Source of the DNA: Chloroflexota bacterium
GTDB taxonomy: Bacteria; Chloroflexota; Anaerolineae; Anaerolineales; Villigracilaceae
Assembly: GCA_023459215.1 (NCBI GenBank)
Contig: JAEWVF010000018.1
Location: 1-64,000, forward strand
Reading direction: 5' to 3'
Length of the DNA: 64,000 bases
The translations under genes and the position numbers were made by a program. Position 1 is the stretch's first letter, and the number at the start of each line of letters is the position of its first letter. This document shows, piece by piece, positions 40,383-49,299 of this stretch. The notes under the pieces were generated by a model, which did no database searches, had not been told where the DNA came from, and worked only from the letters and a program-made list of their open reading frames with translations.

Positions 40383-42749
40383 TTATTCTTTCATCATCTC
40401 ATAGACCACGTCGAAAATCGTTTCGGCGTTGGGCTTGGACCAGTAATCGCCGTCCGAGCCGTAGGCGGGACGGTGGGGCTGGGCCGAAAGCGTGCGCGGG
40501 GCGGCATCCAGGTGGTAATAGCCGCCTTGTTTTTCGATGACTTGCTGGAGCATGTAGGCGGTTGTGCCGCCGGGTACGTCTTCGTCGAGGAACAGGATGC
40601 GGTTGGTCTTTTTGAGCGATTCGAGAATCATGCCGTGCAAGTCGAAGGGCAGCAGGCTTTGCACATCGATGACTTCGATTTCGATGCCCGCTTTGGCGAG
40701 TTTCTCGGCGGCATCCAGGGCGATGCGGCAGCACGAGCCATAGGTGACCACTGTTACATCCGTGCCGGGGCGCAGGATTTCAGGCACACCCAGCGGGACG
40801 GTCATTTCGGCCAGGTTGTCGGGCAGGCGCTCTTTCAGGCGGTAGCCATTCAGCGGCTCGACCACCAGTCCCGGCTCTTCGGCACTCAGCAGGGTATTGT
40901 AGAATCCGCCAGCCTGGGTCAGGTTGCGCGGGACGAGCACATGGATTCCGCGCACGAGGTTGATGATTCCGGCCATCGGCGAACCGCTGTGCCAGATACC
41001 CTCCAGCCGGTGGCCGCGGGTGCGGATGATGACCGGGGCTTTTTGTCCGCCGGCAGTGCGCCAGAGCAGGTTGGCGAGATCATCGGACATCAATTGCAGG
41101 GCGTACAGCAAATAATCAAGGTACTGGATTTCGCAAATCGGGCGCAGGCCGCGCATGGCCAGGCCGATGGCTTGCCCCAAAATCGTCACTTCGCGGATGC
41201 CGGTATCCATCACGCGCAGGAATCCGTATTTTTCCTGCAAGCCGCGGAAACCCTGGTTGACATCGCCGAGTTTGCCGACATCTTCGCCAAAAGCAATCGT
41301 GCGCGGGTCGCGGGCAAAAGCGGCATCGAAGAAGGCGTTGACGACTTCGAACCCGGTCTGGGAGGGAGAAGAGGCCGAGTAAACGGGTTTCACTTCGGGG
41401 ACGCGGGTTGCGGCGTCGGTCCAGGGGCTGTGCAGGTGGCTGGAAATCGTCTCAGCGGCGGCGGCGTTTTCAGCCTTGTACCAGGCCCCTAGTTTTTGCA
41501 GGGCAGGCGTCGGGTGGTCGCGTTCCGCGCGTAGAATTTCATGGGCGGCGGCAAAAACGTCTCGTTTGGTAAAAACCGGCAGGTTGGATAAGGCTTCCTT
41601 TATCCCACTGGCGGATGGAATCTGGCCGAAAAGTTCGACGGCTTCGCGGCGGATTTTCAACAGGGGGGCGTTATACGCTTCCCAGGCGGCCTTGCGGGAC
41701 TCTTCGACCCGCTGTCTGTCTTCGGTTTCGTAGGCGTTTAACTCGTCCTTGCTGGCCAGGCCGTTTTCGATCATCCAGGCGCGCATTTTGAGCAGGCAGT
41801 CGTGTTCGGCCTCCCATTGCAATCTCTCGGCGGTCTTATAGCGTTCATGGCTGCCGCTGGTGCTGTGACCCAGCGGCTGGGTGACTTCGGTGACATGCAC
41901 GATGGCCGGGATGTGATATTCGCGGGCGATTTCGGCGGCGGCGGCGTAGGTTTCGAGCAGGGCGGGGTAATCCCAGGCGCGGACGGTGTATAGGTCGTAG
42001 CCGATGTCGGTGCTGCGCGGCGGGTTGGGGTCGCGCTCGAAGCCTTTCAGTATGGCGCCGATGTTTTCCTTGACCATCTGGAACTGGTTGGGGACCGAGA
42101 TGCCAAACCCATCGTCGTAAATGGTGATGACGGCCGGGGCTTGCAGCACGCCGATGGCGTTGACGCTTTCCCAGAACATGCCTTCGGCGGTGGAGGCGTT
42201 GCCAATGGTGCCCCAGGCGACTTCGTCTCCATTGCGCGAGAACTGGCTGAAGGGTTTTAGTTCGGGCAGTTGGCGGTAGAGGGTCGAGGCGAAGGCCAGC
42301 CCAACCAGGCGCGGCATCTGCGAGGCGGTCGGCGAAACATCGGCGGCGATGTTGTAGGAATCGACCTGGTTGACCCAGGAGCCGTCCGGGTTGATGTAGC
42401 GCGAGGCGAAATGGCCGTTCATGGCGCGCCCGGCGGTGGCGGGTTCGTGCTTGACGTCGGCATGGGCGTAGAGCTGCGCAAAAAAAGCCTGGATGTCGAT
42501 CACCCCGAGGGCGAACATCCAGGTTTGGTCGCGGTAGTAGCCGGAGCGCCAATCGCCTTTCTGGAAGGCGCGCGCAATGGCAAGCTGGGCGACTTCCTTG
42601 CCGTCGCCGAAGATGCCGAATTTGGCCTTGCCGCTGAGCACTTCGCGGCGGCCAATGATGGAAGCCTGGCGGCTGCGATAGGCCAGGCGGTAGTCGTTGA
42701 TGATTTGATCTGAATCGAGGGGGAGTTGGGGCTGGTTGCCGTTGGGCAT
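40383..42749 (-). CDS. 2-oxoacid dehydrogenase E1, alpha and beta subunits fused
   Basis: The product has 788 residues from MPNGNQPQLPLD, chosen because GGAGAG lies 3-8 bases upstream. The alpha-like part (about 20-330) has YYRDQTWMFALG, GRAMNGHF and the TPP region WGTIGNASTAEGMFWESVNA...IYDDGFGIS. In that region the classical GDG...NN motif reads GN...DD, so cofactor binding may be modified. The beta-like part (about 475-788) has AFGEDVGKLGDVNQGF, DTGIREVTILGQAIGLAMRG, GGQKAPVIIRTRGH and EVIDVQSLLPFD. It should decarboxylate a branched-chain or related 2-oxoacid for an E2/E3 complex. E2 and E3 are not in the window. Confidence 0.9.
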   Translation of the reverse strand: MPNGNQPQLPLDSDQIINDYRLAYRSRQASIIGRREVLSGKAKFGIFGDGKEVAQLAIARAFQKGDWRSGYYRDQTWMFALGVIDIQAFFAQLYAHADVKHEPATAGRAMNGHFASRYINPDGSWVNQVDSYNIAADVSPTASQMPRLVGLAFASTLYRQLPELKPFSQFSRNGDEVAWGTIGNASTAEGMFWESVNAIGVLQAPAVITIYDDGFGISVPNQFQMVKENIGAILKGFERDPNPPRSTDIGYDLYTVRAWDYPALLETYAAAAEIAREYHIPAIVHVTEVTQPLGHSTSGSHERYKTAERLQWEAEHDCLLKMRAWMIENGLASKDELNAYETEDRQRVEESRKAAWEAYNAPLLKIRREAVELFGQIPSASGIKEALSNLPVFTKRDVFAAAHEILRAERDHPTPALQKLGAWYKAENAAAAETISSHLHSPWTDAATRVPEVKPVYSASSPSQTGFEVVNAFFDAAFARDPRTIAFGEDVGKLGDVNQGFRGLQEKYGFLRVMDTGIREVTILGQAIGLAMRGLRPICEIQYLDYLLYALQLMSDDLANLLWRTAGGQKAPVIIRTRGHRLEGIWHSGSPMAGIINLVRGIHVLVPRNLTQAGGFYNTLLSAEEPGLVVEPLNGYRLKERLPDNLAEMTVPLGVPEILRPGTDVTVVTYGSCCRIALDAAEKLAKAGIEIEVIDVQSLLPFDLHGMILESLKKTNRILFLDEDVPGGTTAYMLQQVIEKQGGYYHLDAAPRTLSAQPHRPAYGSDGDYWSKPNAETIFDVVYEMMKE

Positions 42750-42852
42750 GTTCTCTCCGTACTGGCTGGTTTGGTCGAACACGGTGATTTCGGGCAATTA
42801 CGGTCTGATTATACCCCGGCGCGAAGATGATGTAGTTTCAGCGGGCAAAAGC

Positions 42853-42956
42853 AATAGAACGCGGATGTTGCGAATTGGACGGATTGACACGGAAAATCGA
42901 ACGAAAAATCCGCGCGCCGAAGGCGTCCGCCGAATCAGCGTCATCTGTGTTCTATT
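42853..42956. repeat. Long degenerate inverted repeat
   Basis: AATAGAAC (42853-42860) and GTTCTATT (42949-42956) frame a region containing GCGGATG, GGATTGACACGG, AAAATCCGC and CATCTGTG that pair loosely. This fits a family of intergenic repeats built from ATCCGCG/AACGCGGAT units known in many bacterial phyla. The 240-base gap holds no gene. Confidence 0.5.
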
Positions 42957-42988
42957 TTTATTCCATTGGAGACTTGCGAGTCTGAAAA

Positions 42989-43834
42989 TTAGCCCATCAG
43001 CCAGCCGGGTTTGTGCTGTTTTTTGTCGAAGGGCATACCGAGCAGGATGATGGTGATGTTGTCGTGGCCGCCGCGCTGGTTGGCCAGGTCAGTCAGCGCC
43101 AGGGCGGTCTGGTTGAGGGTTTTGCCCTGCAAGGTTTGGGCTATTTCGCTGTCGTTGACCAGGTCGGTCAGGCCGTCGGTGCAGAGCAGGATGACATCTC
43201 CTGGCTGGAGCATTAATCCCTGGTTGGCTTTGGCTTTGTTGTCGGTCTCATTGGGGGATAGGAACAGGCGCAGGTCGGGTTCGGGCGGTGTTTCCGAACC
43301 GAGATAGCGGCGGATGACATGCAGGTTGGGGTGGGTTTTGATCTGCGAACTGCTCAGGACGCCTTTTTCAACGGCTTCCTGTACCCAGGTGTGGTCGCGG
43401 CTGACCTGGCGGATTTTGCCTTCGCGCAGCAGGTAAATGCGCGAATCGCCGGCATAGGCGATGTAGAGCACGTCCCCAATCACCCAGGCGCAGGAGAGGG
43501 TCGCTCCCATGCCTTTGCGGGTGCCATCCAGTTCAGCCTGTTTGAAGATTTCTTCGCTGATCTTGTAAAAACTTTCCTGGAAAAGCGCCAGCGGGTTGCC
43601 GCCGGTCGAGGCGAGCGCCATTTCGCTGAAACTGTTGACCGCAATCGCGGAGGCTACCTCGCCCGCGCGGTGTCCGCCGATCCCATCCGAGACAACCGCC
43701 ACAACAACCGGCATCGGGTTGTGCTGGCTGAGGGTATAGGCCGATACGGCAAAGTTATCTTCGTTATTCTTGCCAGATTGGCCGGGATGGGTTTGGGCTG
43801 CGACAAAAAGATGCGCGCGGTTGGAGCGGATCAT
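42989..43834 (-). CDS. PP2C-family Ser/Thr protein phosphatase
   Basis: The product has 281 residues. Metal and catalytic motifs are GQSGKNNEDNFAV, VVSDGIGGHRAGEVAS, GATLSCAWV, IAYAGDSRIYLLR, ILLCTDGLTDLV and RGGHDNITIILLG. It removes phosphate from Ser/Thr and would oppose a Hanks-type kinase such as the one at 60962-63103. The start overlaps the stop of the FHA/VWA gene (ATGA). Confidence 0.93.
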   Translation of the reverse strand: MIRSNRAHLFVAAQTHPGQSGKNNEDNFAVSAYTLSQHNPMPVVVAVVSDGIGGHRAGEVASAIAVNSFSEMALASTGGNPLALFQESFYKISEEIFKQAELDGTRKGMGATLSCAWVIGDVLYIAYAGDSRIYLLREGKIRQVSRDHTWVQEAVEKGVLSSSQIKTHPNLHVIRRYLGSETPPEPDLRLFLSPNETDNKAKANQGLMLQPGDVILLCTDGLTDLVNDSEIAQTLQGKTLNQTALALTDLANQRGGHDNITIILLGMPFDKKQHKPGWLMG

Positions 43835-45675
43835 TCTGGTTTGATGGGAATTGATTTCGGCTTTTGGTTGGCAGGCGGCTTGCCCAGGACAAACCGGTAG
43901 GTTAATTTGCCAAAGTTTACCACATCGCCATGCGCCAGGATACGACCCTCCTGGGGGATAAGCTCATAGTTGACCCACGTCCCAGCCACCGAACGGCTGT
44001 CGGTCAGCAGGAAATTCCCCTCCGGGGTGCGCTGCAAACGGGCGTGCAGCGGCGAGAGTGACGGGTCACCGAGCACATTGGTGGCCTGGGTCGGGTCAGC
44101 GCCGATGGTCAGTTCGGGTGCGGCCAGGGCAATCGGATCGCCGCCGGGGGCTGGCTGCCCATCTGAAGTCAACTTGACCAGGTAGGCGGGCGGCGGAGGC
44201 GCTTTGCGTCGAATCCAGGGGAAGGGGTTTTTGGTAGGCGGCAGCGGCTTGGATGGCGGCTCAAACTTGGCCTGCAAGGGCTGTGTGACCGGGTCCAGTT
44301 GGCGGGCGCGGATGCGGCGTTGCTCTGCGATGCGGCTGAATGTTTTGCGTCCGCTGAAGAAGATGATTAACAACAGGATGAAACCGGCAAAAACTACTGC
44401 CGTGGTGACGATGGCCACGTTGTTGCGCAGGATCAGCCCTGCCAATCCGCCGGGCGGCTGGACCACAACCACATCCACGCTGAAGGTGGCGCTCGAACTG
44501 CTCAACCCAAGCGTGTCGACTGCTTCGATCCGCAGGGTATGCGGCCCGCTGGCGAGGTAGCTGCGCAGGTCCCAACTGAATTGCTCGAACGGCGCAACCA
44601 CATTTTCCTGCACGGCAACTTCATCCACATATAGGATGGTGCGGGCCAGCGGGCGTGGGTGCCCATCCGGGAATTCGATCAGGATTTCGAGCGGCTGGTT
44701 GGTCGGCAGGCTGTTTTCCAGGTCGAACGGGTCTTCGAGATTTTGGCGGGCAACCTGGGTTGGCGGCGAGAGCAGGATCGGATTGGGCGGCAGCACAACC
44801 AACTCGAGCGGTACCTGGTTGGAGGTGAGCGAGCCCCCCTCCTCGGTTGAGATCAAGGCGCTGAGTTGGTACTGTCCGCTGGCGCGGGTGCCGGATTGGT
44901 ATTCGAACTCGTACACCCAGCGCAGGTTCTTAAGCCATTCTTCCGGGTCGAGCAGGGTTTCCACGCCGGTAAAGTCGAGGCTTGCCCCGCCGGTGGCGGC
45001 GGCCATCTGGCGCAGGGCCTCCGAGCCGGGATGGATCAGGAAATCCTTCGAATCGATGATCCAGACGTAGACGCGAATCCCGGCTTGGGTGGCGCGAGCG
45101 GTCAGGTCGCTCAAGGCGGCGATATTCTGGTTTTCGATGTGGTTGCTGATGAACAGGATGGCGCGTTTGCCGCCGGGGGTCAGCGGGGTGTCCAGGGCCG
45201 CGTCCAGGGCGTAAGACAGGGCCGCCAGACTGGGGGTTGAATTACGAAGTTGCGGGTCGAAAACGTTCAGGCGGTTGCGCCAGGTCAGGGGCGTAACGCG
45301 CGAACTGATGATGCCGCCATTCCAGGTCAGGCTGAACAGGTCTTCGTTCCCGGCGGGACGGCTTGCGGCCCAATTTTCCAGCACAGCGACAGCTTTGTCG
45401 TAGCGTGAAATCCCCTGGCCGTCGCGCACTGCCAGGGCCGAACTTGAGTTGACCGCAACCACCACTTGCAAGGGAACGGATTTTTCCGAAATTCGTTGCG
45501 GGGTAATGGTTTTGCCATCTTCCAGCAGGGTGATGTTGCTGGCATTCAACCCGCGCACGAATTGGCCCTGTCCGGTATATACATCCAACAGACCGGAGAT
45601 GGCCGGGAAGGTCTCGCTGTTGACCTGGTACAGAACGGCAGAAGCCTGGCTTTGCGCAAAGGACATTTGCGGCAA
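43831..45675 (-). CDS. VWA- and FHA-domain membrane protein (true start probably upstream of 45675)
   Basis: The product has at least 614 residues. A VWA-like domain (about 55-240) has the MIDAS position VVVAVNSSSALAV, where the usual DxSxS begins with Asn. An Ig-like beta region follows, then a transmembrane helix (about 417-437), and a C-terminal FHA domain (about 518-600) with LTIGADPT, SLSPLHARL and DSRSVAGTWVN. FHA binds phospho-Thr. In frame upstream of the TTG at 45675 is a hydrophobic stretch (RLILIICIISLALPQMSFAQ) that forms a signal peptide, but there is no ATG/GTG/TTG before it. A CTG near 45745 is one option. Upstream membrane gene, this gene and PP2C form one operon. Confidence 0.85.
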   Translation of the reverse strand: MPQMSFAQSQASAVLYQVNSETFPAISGLLDVYTGQGQFVRGLNASNITLLEDGKTITPQRISEKSVPLQVVVAVNSSSALAVRDGQGISRYDKAVAVLENWAASRPAGNEDLFSLTWNGGIISSRVTPLTWRNRLNVFDPQLRNSTPSLAALSYALDAALDTPLTPGGKRAILFISNHIENQNIAALSDLTARATQAGIRVYVWIIDSKDFLIHPGSEALRQMAAATGGASLDFTGVETLLDPEEWLKNLRWVYEFEYQSGTRASGQYQLSALISTEEGGSLTSNQVPLELVVLPPNPILLSPPTQVARQNLEDPFDLENSLPTNQPLEILIEFPDGHPRPLARTILYVDEVAVQENVVAPFEQFSWDLRSYLASGPHTLRIEAVDTLGLSSSSATFSVDVVVVQPPGGLAGLILRNNVAIVTTAVVFAGFILLLIIFFSGRKTFSRIAEQRRIRARQLDPVTQPLQAKFEPPSKPLPPTKNPFPWIRRKAPPPPAYLVKLTSDGQPAPGGDPIALAAPELTIGADPTQATNVLGDPSLSPLHARLQRTPEGNFLLTDSRSVAGTWVNYELIPQEGRILAHGDVVNFGKLTYRFVLGKPPANQKPKSIPIKPE

Positions 45676-45724
45676 GGCCAGGCTGATGATGCAAATAATC
45701 AGTATCAGGCGGAAAGTCTGCGTT

Positions 45725-46714
45725 CTAATAGGCGTCCAACGTTTCAGGCTGGGCCGGCTGGAGCGACGGTTTATCCGACAGCCGTGAGAAGGTTAACGTC
45801 CAGGCGGTCCAGACATAGGTGCGCAGGATGCCGCCCAGGACAATCAATACCGGCATATATACCACAAAACACAGGCCCGAGATGATCAAGGTTGTGCGGA
45901 TGCTATCGCCCGAGCCGATGAACAGGCCAAACAGGGCCGGGAGCGCCACCAGCAGGATGGGCAGCGAAATAATCAATCCCAGGGCGAATTGGAGGATGAA
46001 AAGAATCAACGCCATGAGGATGTAGCTGCCGATATTGGCGCGGACGAGTTCCCAGGCGCGCTGCAGCGCATCCATGACCCCGCGTTCTTCCTTGATAATG
46101 GCGATGGTGGCCTGTTCAAAAACCAGGTTGAGCAGCCATAGGAGCGGAATCAACAAGCACAGCAGCGGAAGCAAACATGCTACCAGCAGGCCCATCGTCA
46201 GGACTGCCCCGGCGGCAATGATGAGCATTAATATCACCGCTACAATGAAACTTGCCAGCCACAGAATCAACCATAAGCTAATCACTTGCCAGAAATGCCG
46301 CCCGCTTTCCTGCCACAGTTCCCCGAAGGAAATCAATTCGGCTTCGCGGTCGGCGAGCAAAGCGCCCTTGATCAGGCCGATGCGGCCCATTGTGCCGAGC
46401 GCAACGGCAGCCAGCCATAACACGCACAGCACCATCAGGATGACGGCAATCAAGCCGACATATTGCTCGGGCTGTCTTTCGAAGTTTTCGAAATAACGAA
46501 CCGCTTCCTGAATCCAGCTTTCAAAGGGCAGGCCCAGGTCTTCGCCGTTGAACCGGGAGCCATCCACGCCGCTGCCGCCGCCCCCGCCACCGCCACCGCC
46601 ACCGTTGCCGCCGCCGCTCCCCTCGACGCAACTGGCCAGGATGCCAAAAATCCACAGGATTTTATATTTCCAGGTAATTTGCCATGCTTTTGTCAAAATA
46701 TCGCCGATATTCAT
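45725..46714 (-). CDS. Multipass membrane protein with a polyglycine loop
   Basis: The product has 329 residues, with about six hydrophobic segments. It begins MNIGDILTKAWQITWKYKIL, a pattern common in membrane proteins that follow stress or secretion genes. Residues ~33-55 are GSGGGNGGGGGGGGGGSG, an extreme glycine run between the first and later helices. The C-terminal half has AWELVRANIGSYILMALILF and AWTLTFSRLSDKP. No enzymatic motif. AAGGAGTAGGC precedes the ATG. Confidence 0.78.
   Translation of the reverse strand: MNIGDILTKAWQITWKYKILWIFGILASCVEGSGGGNGGGGGGGGGGSGVDGSRFNGEDLGLPFESWIQEAVRYFENFERQPEQYVGLIAVILMVLCVLWLAAVALGTMGRIGLIKGALLADREAELISFGELWQESGRHFWQVISLWLILWLASFIVAVILMLIIAAGAVLTMGLLVACLLPLLCLLIPLLWLLNLVFEQATIAIIKEERGVMDALQRAWELVRANIGSYILMALILFILQFALGLIISLPILLVALPALFGLFIGSGDSIRTTLIISGLCFVVYMPVLIVLGGILRTYVWTAWTLTFSRLSDKPSLQPAQPETLDAY
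46570..46618. repeat. GGN codon repeat (polyglycine)
   Basis: Tandem CCGCCN / CCACCG triplets on the plus strand encode ten consecutive glycines of the membrane protein. Prone to length variation. Confidence 0.7.
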
Positions 46715-46776
46715 TGCCTACTCCTTTCAAGGGCAGAACCATTGATTGGGTATACGCCTGGCAGCCCGTTCAGTTG

Positions 46777-47169
46777 TTATTCGTCCTGGTTGCTGCCTGG
46801 CAGGCGCGGTCGGCTGACGGCCTCGTCGACGATACGATTGTTGCCGCGATCCGGCAATTTGACCCAGCGGCTGACCCCGGCCCAGGCCAGCAGCGGCAGG
46901 CCGACCGCCGTCCCGGCCACCGGATAAGGCACACCAGCGACAATTCCCATTACCAATCCTTTGGCAATCGCCGCGCCCCAGTTGTCGTTATCGAGGAAGC
47001 GCTGCACCAGAGTGGTGGCGGCAAATCCCAGCGAGCCGATCCCCAGCGCGGCCAGAGGGTTGACAGCTTCGATAAAGAAAAAGAAGAAGATGCCATCCAG
47101 GGCAATCGTCGCGAGCGCGGTCAGCGGGTGGATGGGCGGCGGGCTAATCGAACGGGATTCTTCGGACAT
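46777..47169 (-). CDS. Small membrane protein, unknown
   Basis: The product has 130 residues from the ATG at 47169, with AGGAGT just upstream. Two or three hydrophobic stretches: LTALATIALDGIFFFFFIEAV, LAALGIGSLGFAATTLV and GLVMGIVAGVPYPVAGTAVG. The C-terminus is basic (KLPDRGNNRIVDEAVSRPR). First gene of the likely four-gene signalling operon; no family recognised. Confidence 0.65.
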   Translation of the reverse strand: MSEESRSISPPPIHPLTALATIALDGIFFFFFIEAVNPLAALGIGSLGFAATTLVQRFLDNDNWGAAIAKGLVMGIVAGVPYPVAGTAVGLPLLAWAGVSRWVKLPDRGNNRIVDEAVSRPRLPGSNQDE

Positions 47170-47190
47170 GGGGACTCCTGTCTTCACTTT

Positions 47191-47287
47191 GTCCTGAGCG
47201 GAGCGTCCTTCGACTGCGGGCTACGCACAATACGCTCCGCCCTCCGCTCAGGACTTACGAATTTTGTTTGAAAAGCGCAGTCGAAGG
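47191..47287. repeat. Nested inverted repeats (CTGAGCGGAG type)
   Basis: GTCCTGAGCGGAG (47191-47203) pairs with CTCCGCTCAGGAC (47242-47254), perfect 13 bp. CCTTCGACTGCG (47207-47218) pairs with CGCAGTCGAAGG (47276-47287), perfect 12 bp. The two stems interlock, so they are alternative or pseudoknot-like. The style matches dispersed palindromic repeats of Anaerolineae-like genomes. Confidence 0.6.
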
Positions 47288-47288
47288 G

Positions 47289-48830
47289 CTACTCCCACTC
47301 AATCGTCGCGGGAGGCTTGCTGGTAATATCATACACCACCCGGTTGATTCCGCGCACCTCGTTGACGATGCGGCTCGAAACCCGCGCCAGCACCTCGTAA
47401 GGGATGCGCGCCCAATCGGCGGTCATAAAATCATCGGTCAGTACCGCGCGGATGGCGCAGGCTTCCTGGTAGGTGCGCTGGTCGCCCATCACGCCTACCG
47501 AACGCACCGGCAAAAGCACCACAAAAGCCTGGCTTGTGCCCGCGCCTTTTCCGAGCAGCCCGGCGGCGGATAATTCTTCAATCAGGATGGCGTCCGCTTC
47601 GCGCAGCCGCTCGGCCCTTTCGGGAGTTACCTCGCCCAAACAGCGCACGGTCAAACCCGGACCCGGGAACGGCTGCCGCCAAACCATCTCGCTCGGCAGC
47701 CCGAGCGCTTCACCGACCGCCCGGACTTCATCCTTGAACAGGTAGCGCAGCGGCTCGACCAGTTCGAACTGCATATCTTCCGGTAGCCCGCCGACGTTGT
47801 GATGGGTTTTGATTTTATCGGCCTTGTTGCGGTCCGGCGCGGACGATTCGACCACATCCGGGTAAATCGTGCCCTGCACCAGGAATTTTGGCTGGCCAAC
47901 GGCTTTGGCCTCGCGCTCGAAGATGCGGATGAACTTCTCGCCGACGATTTTGCGCTTTTTCTCCGGCTCGGTGACACCTGCCAGAGCGGCAAAATACTCA
48001 TCGGCGGCCTCGACGGCCACCAGTTCGACGCCGAGCATGTTGCGGAAGGCTTCCACGACCTGCGCGCCCTCATTCTTGCGCAGCAGGCCGGTATCGACAA
48101 AAACGGCCACCAACTGGTCGCCGATGGCTTTGTGCACCAGCGCCGCCGCCACCGACGAATCGACTCCGCCCGAAACGGCTGCCAGCACCCGCGCCCCGCC
48201 AACCTGCTGACGTATCCGCGCCACCGACTCATCGATAATCGACTGCGGCGTCCAATCTGGGATGATTCCGGCGATGTCGGTCACAAAGCGGCGGATGATT
48301 TCACTGCCGCCAATGGTATGGTTGACTTCCGGGTGGAATTGCAGGCCATAGTAGCCGCGCGCGGGGTTGGCCATGGCGGCGAAGGGGCTGTTGCCGCTCT
48401 TTGCCAGGGCGCTGAAACCCGGCGGCAGTTCGGTCAGCTTGTCGCCGTGCGACATCCAGACCTGGAAGGAATCGCCGCCCAGCAGCGGATTCCCGGCCAG
48501 CGGCTCAACAATGGCGTGACCGTACTCACGGTGGGCCGAGGCATCGACCTTGCCGCCCAGGGCGTGGGTCAGGGCTTGCATCCCGTAGCAAATGCCCAGA
48601 ATCGGCAATCCGCTTGCGAGAATGAAATCCTGAATAAAGGGCGCGCCCGGCGCATAGACCGAGTTTGGCCCGCCTGAAAGGATAAAGGCCCTGGGGTTGA
48701 TGGCCATGATTTTTTCGCGCGGCGCGTCCCAAGGGAAGAGTTCGCAATAAACCTGCGCTTCGCGCACCCGCCGGGCAATCAATTGCGCGTACTGGGAACC
48801 GAAATCGAGAATGGCGATGGAATTGTGCAT
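47289..48830 (-). CDS. guaA: GMP synthase (glutamine-hydrolysing)
   Basis: The product has 513 residues, standard length. The N-terminal amidotransferase has the nucleophile Cys in ILGICYGMQALTHALGG and His-Glu in GLQFHPEVNHT. The ATP pyrophosphatase loop is VLAAVSGGVDSSVAAALV. The C-terminal dimerisation domain ends KPPATIEWE. It converts XMP to GMP. It lies on the same strand as HIT and xpt, 97 bases away; together they are a purine group. Confidence 0.97.
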   Translation of the reverse strand: MHNSIAILDFGSQYAQLIARRVREAQVYCELFPWDAPREKIMAINPRAFILSGGPNSVYAPGAPFIQDFILASGLPILGICYGMQALTHALGGKVDASAHREYGHAIVEPLAGNPLLGGDSFQVWMSHGDKLTELPPGFSALAKSGNSPFAAMANPARGYYGLQFHPEVNHTIGGSEIIRRFVTDIAGIIPDWTPQSIIDESVARIRQQVGGARVLAAVSGGVDSSVAAALVHKAIGDQLVAVFVDTGLLRKNEGAQVVEAFRNMLGVELVAVEAADEYFAALAGVTEPEKKRKIVGEKFIRIFEREAKAVGQPKFLVQGTIYPDVVESSAPDRNKADKIKTHHNVGGLPEDMQFELVEPLRYLFKDEVRAVGEALGLPSEMVWRQPFPGPGLTVRCLGEVTPERAERLREADAILIEELSAAGLLGKGAGTSQAFVVLLPVRSVGVMGDQRTYQEACAIRAVLTDDFMTADWARIPYEVLARVSSRIVNEVRGINRVVYDITSKPPATIEWE

Positions 48831-48927
48831 GGGGGTATCCTGTAATCCGGTTATTCGGTTATCCGGTTGCCGGTTGTGCTGTGATTTGGTTCAGAAAAAA
48901 CGGGCAACCCGCTAACTGGAAAACCGT

Positions 48928-49299
48928 TCAACTGAACAACGCATTATCCGAAATCAAATGAAAGTGCAAATGCGGAAAATCCTGGTATTCGCCGCCGTTG
49001 ACGATTAACCGGTAGCCGCCTTGTTCGAGGTTGTACTCTTTGACCAGCGATTGAACTACGCTCACCAGGTCGGTCATCAAGGCGCTATCTGACGGGTCGA
49101 GTTCGGCCAGGGACGCTGCGGGGCGTTTCGGCGTCAGGAGTACGTGAAACTTATAAGCGGGTTTGGGATGCCAAAAGGCCAGTAACGTTTCAGTTTCACG
49201 CAGGCGGGAGACGGGTAGGGCGAAGGTCATGCGCGTAAAAAGCAATCGGACAAGAAAACGCCCGGCCTTTGTCCGGGCCAGGCGGTAGAAAATATCCAT
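48928..49299 (-). CDS. HIT-family nucleotide hydrolase/transferase
   Basis: The product has 123 residues. The histidine triad is FPHLHFHLIS (HxHxHxx). KFHVLLTPKRPAASLAELD and YRLIVNGGEYQ are the other HIT landmarks. HIT enzymes hydrolyse nucleoside phosphoramidates or dinucleotides. The N-terminus (MDIFYRLARTKAGRFLVRLL) is a basic amphipathic extension. Start codon directly follows the xpt stop (TAA-ATG). The 97-base gap to guaA holds only short CGGTTA-type direct repeats. Confidence 0.88.
   Translation of the reverse strand: MDIFYRLARTKAGRFLVRLLFTRMTFALPVSRLRETETLLAFWHPKPAYKFHVLLTPKRPAASLAELDPSDSALMTDLVSVVQSLVKEYNLEQGGYRLIVNGGEYQDFPHLHFHLISDNALFS

Noticed and set aside
40197..41492. A 431-codon open frame antisense to the E1 gene
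   Set aside because: Shadow of a well-conserved enzyme; no recognisable domain and no start signal.
48840..48900. CGGTTA-type direct repeats upstream of guaA
   Set aside because: Too short and irregular to support as an operator or origin element.
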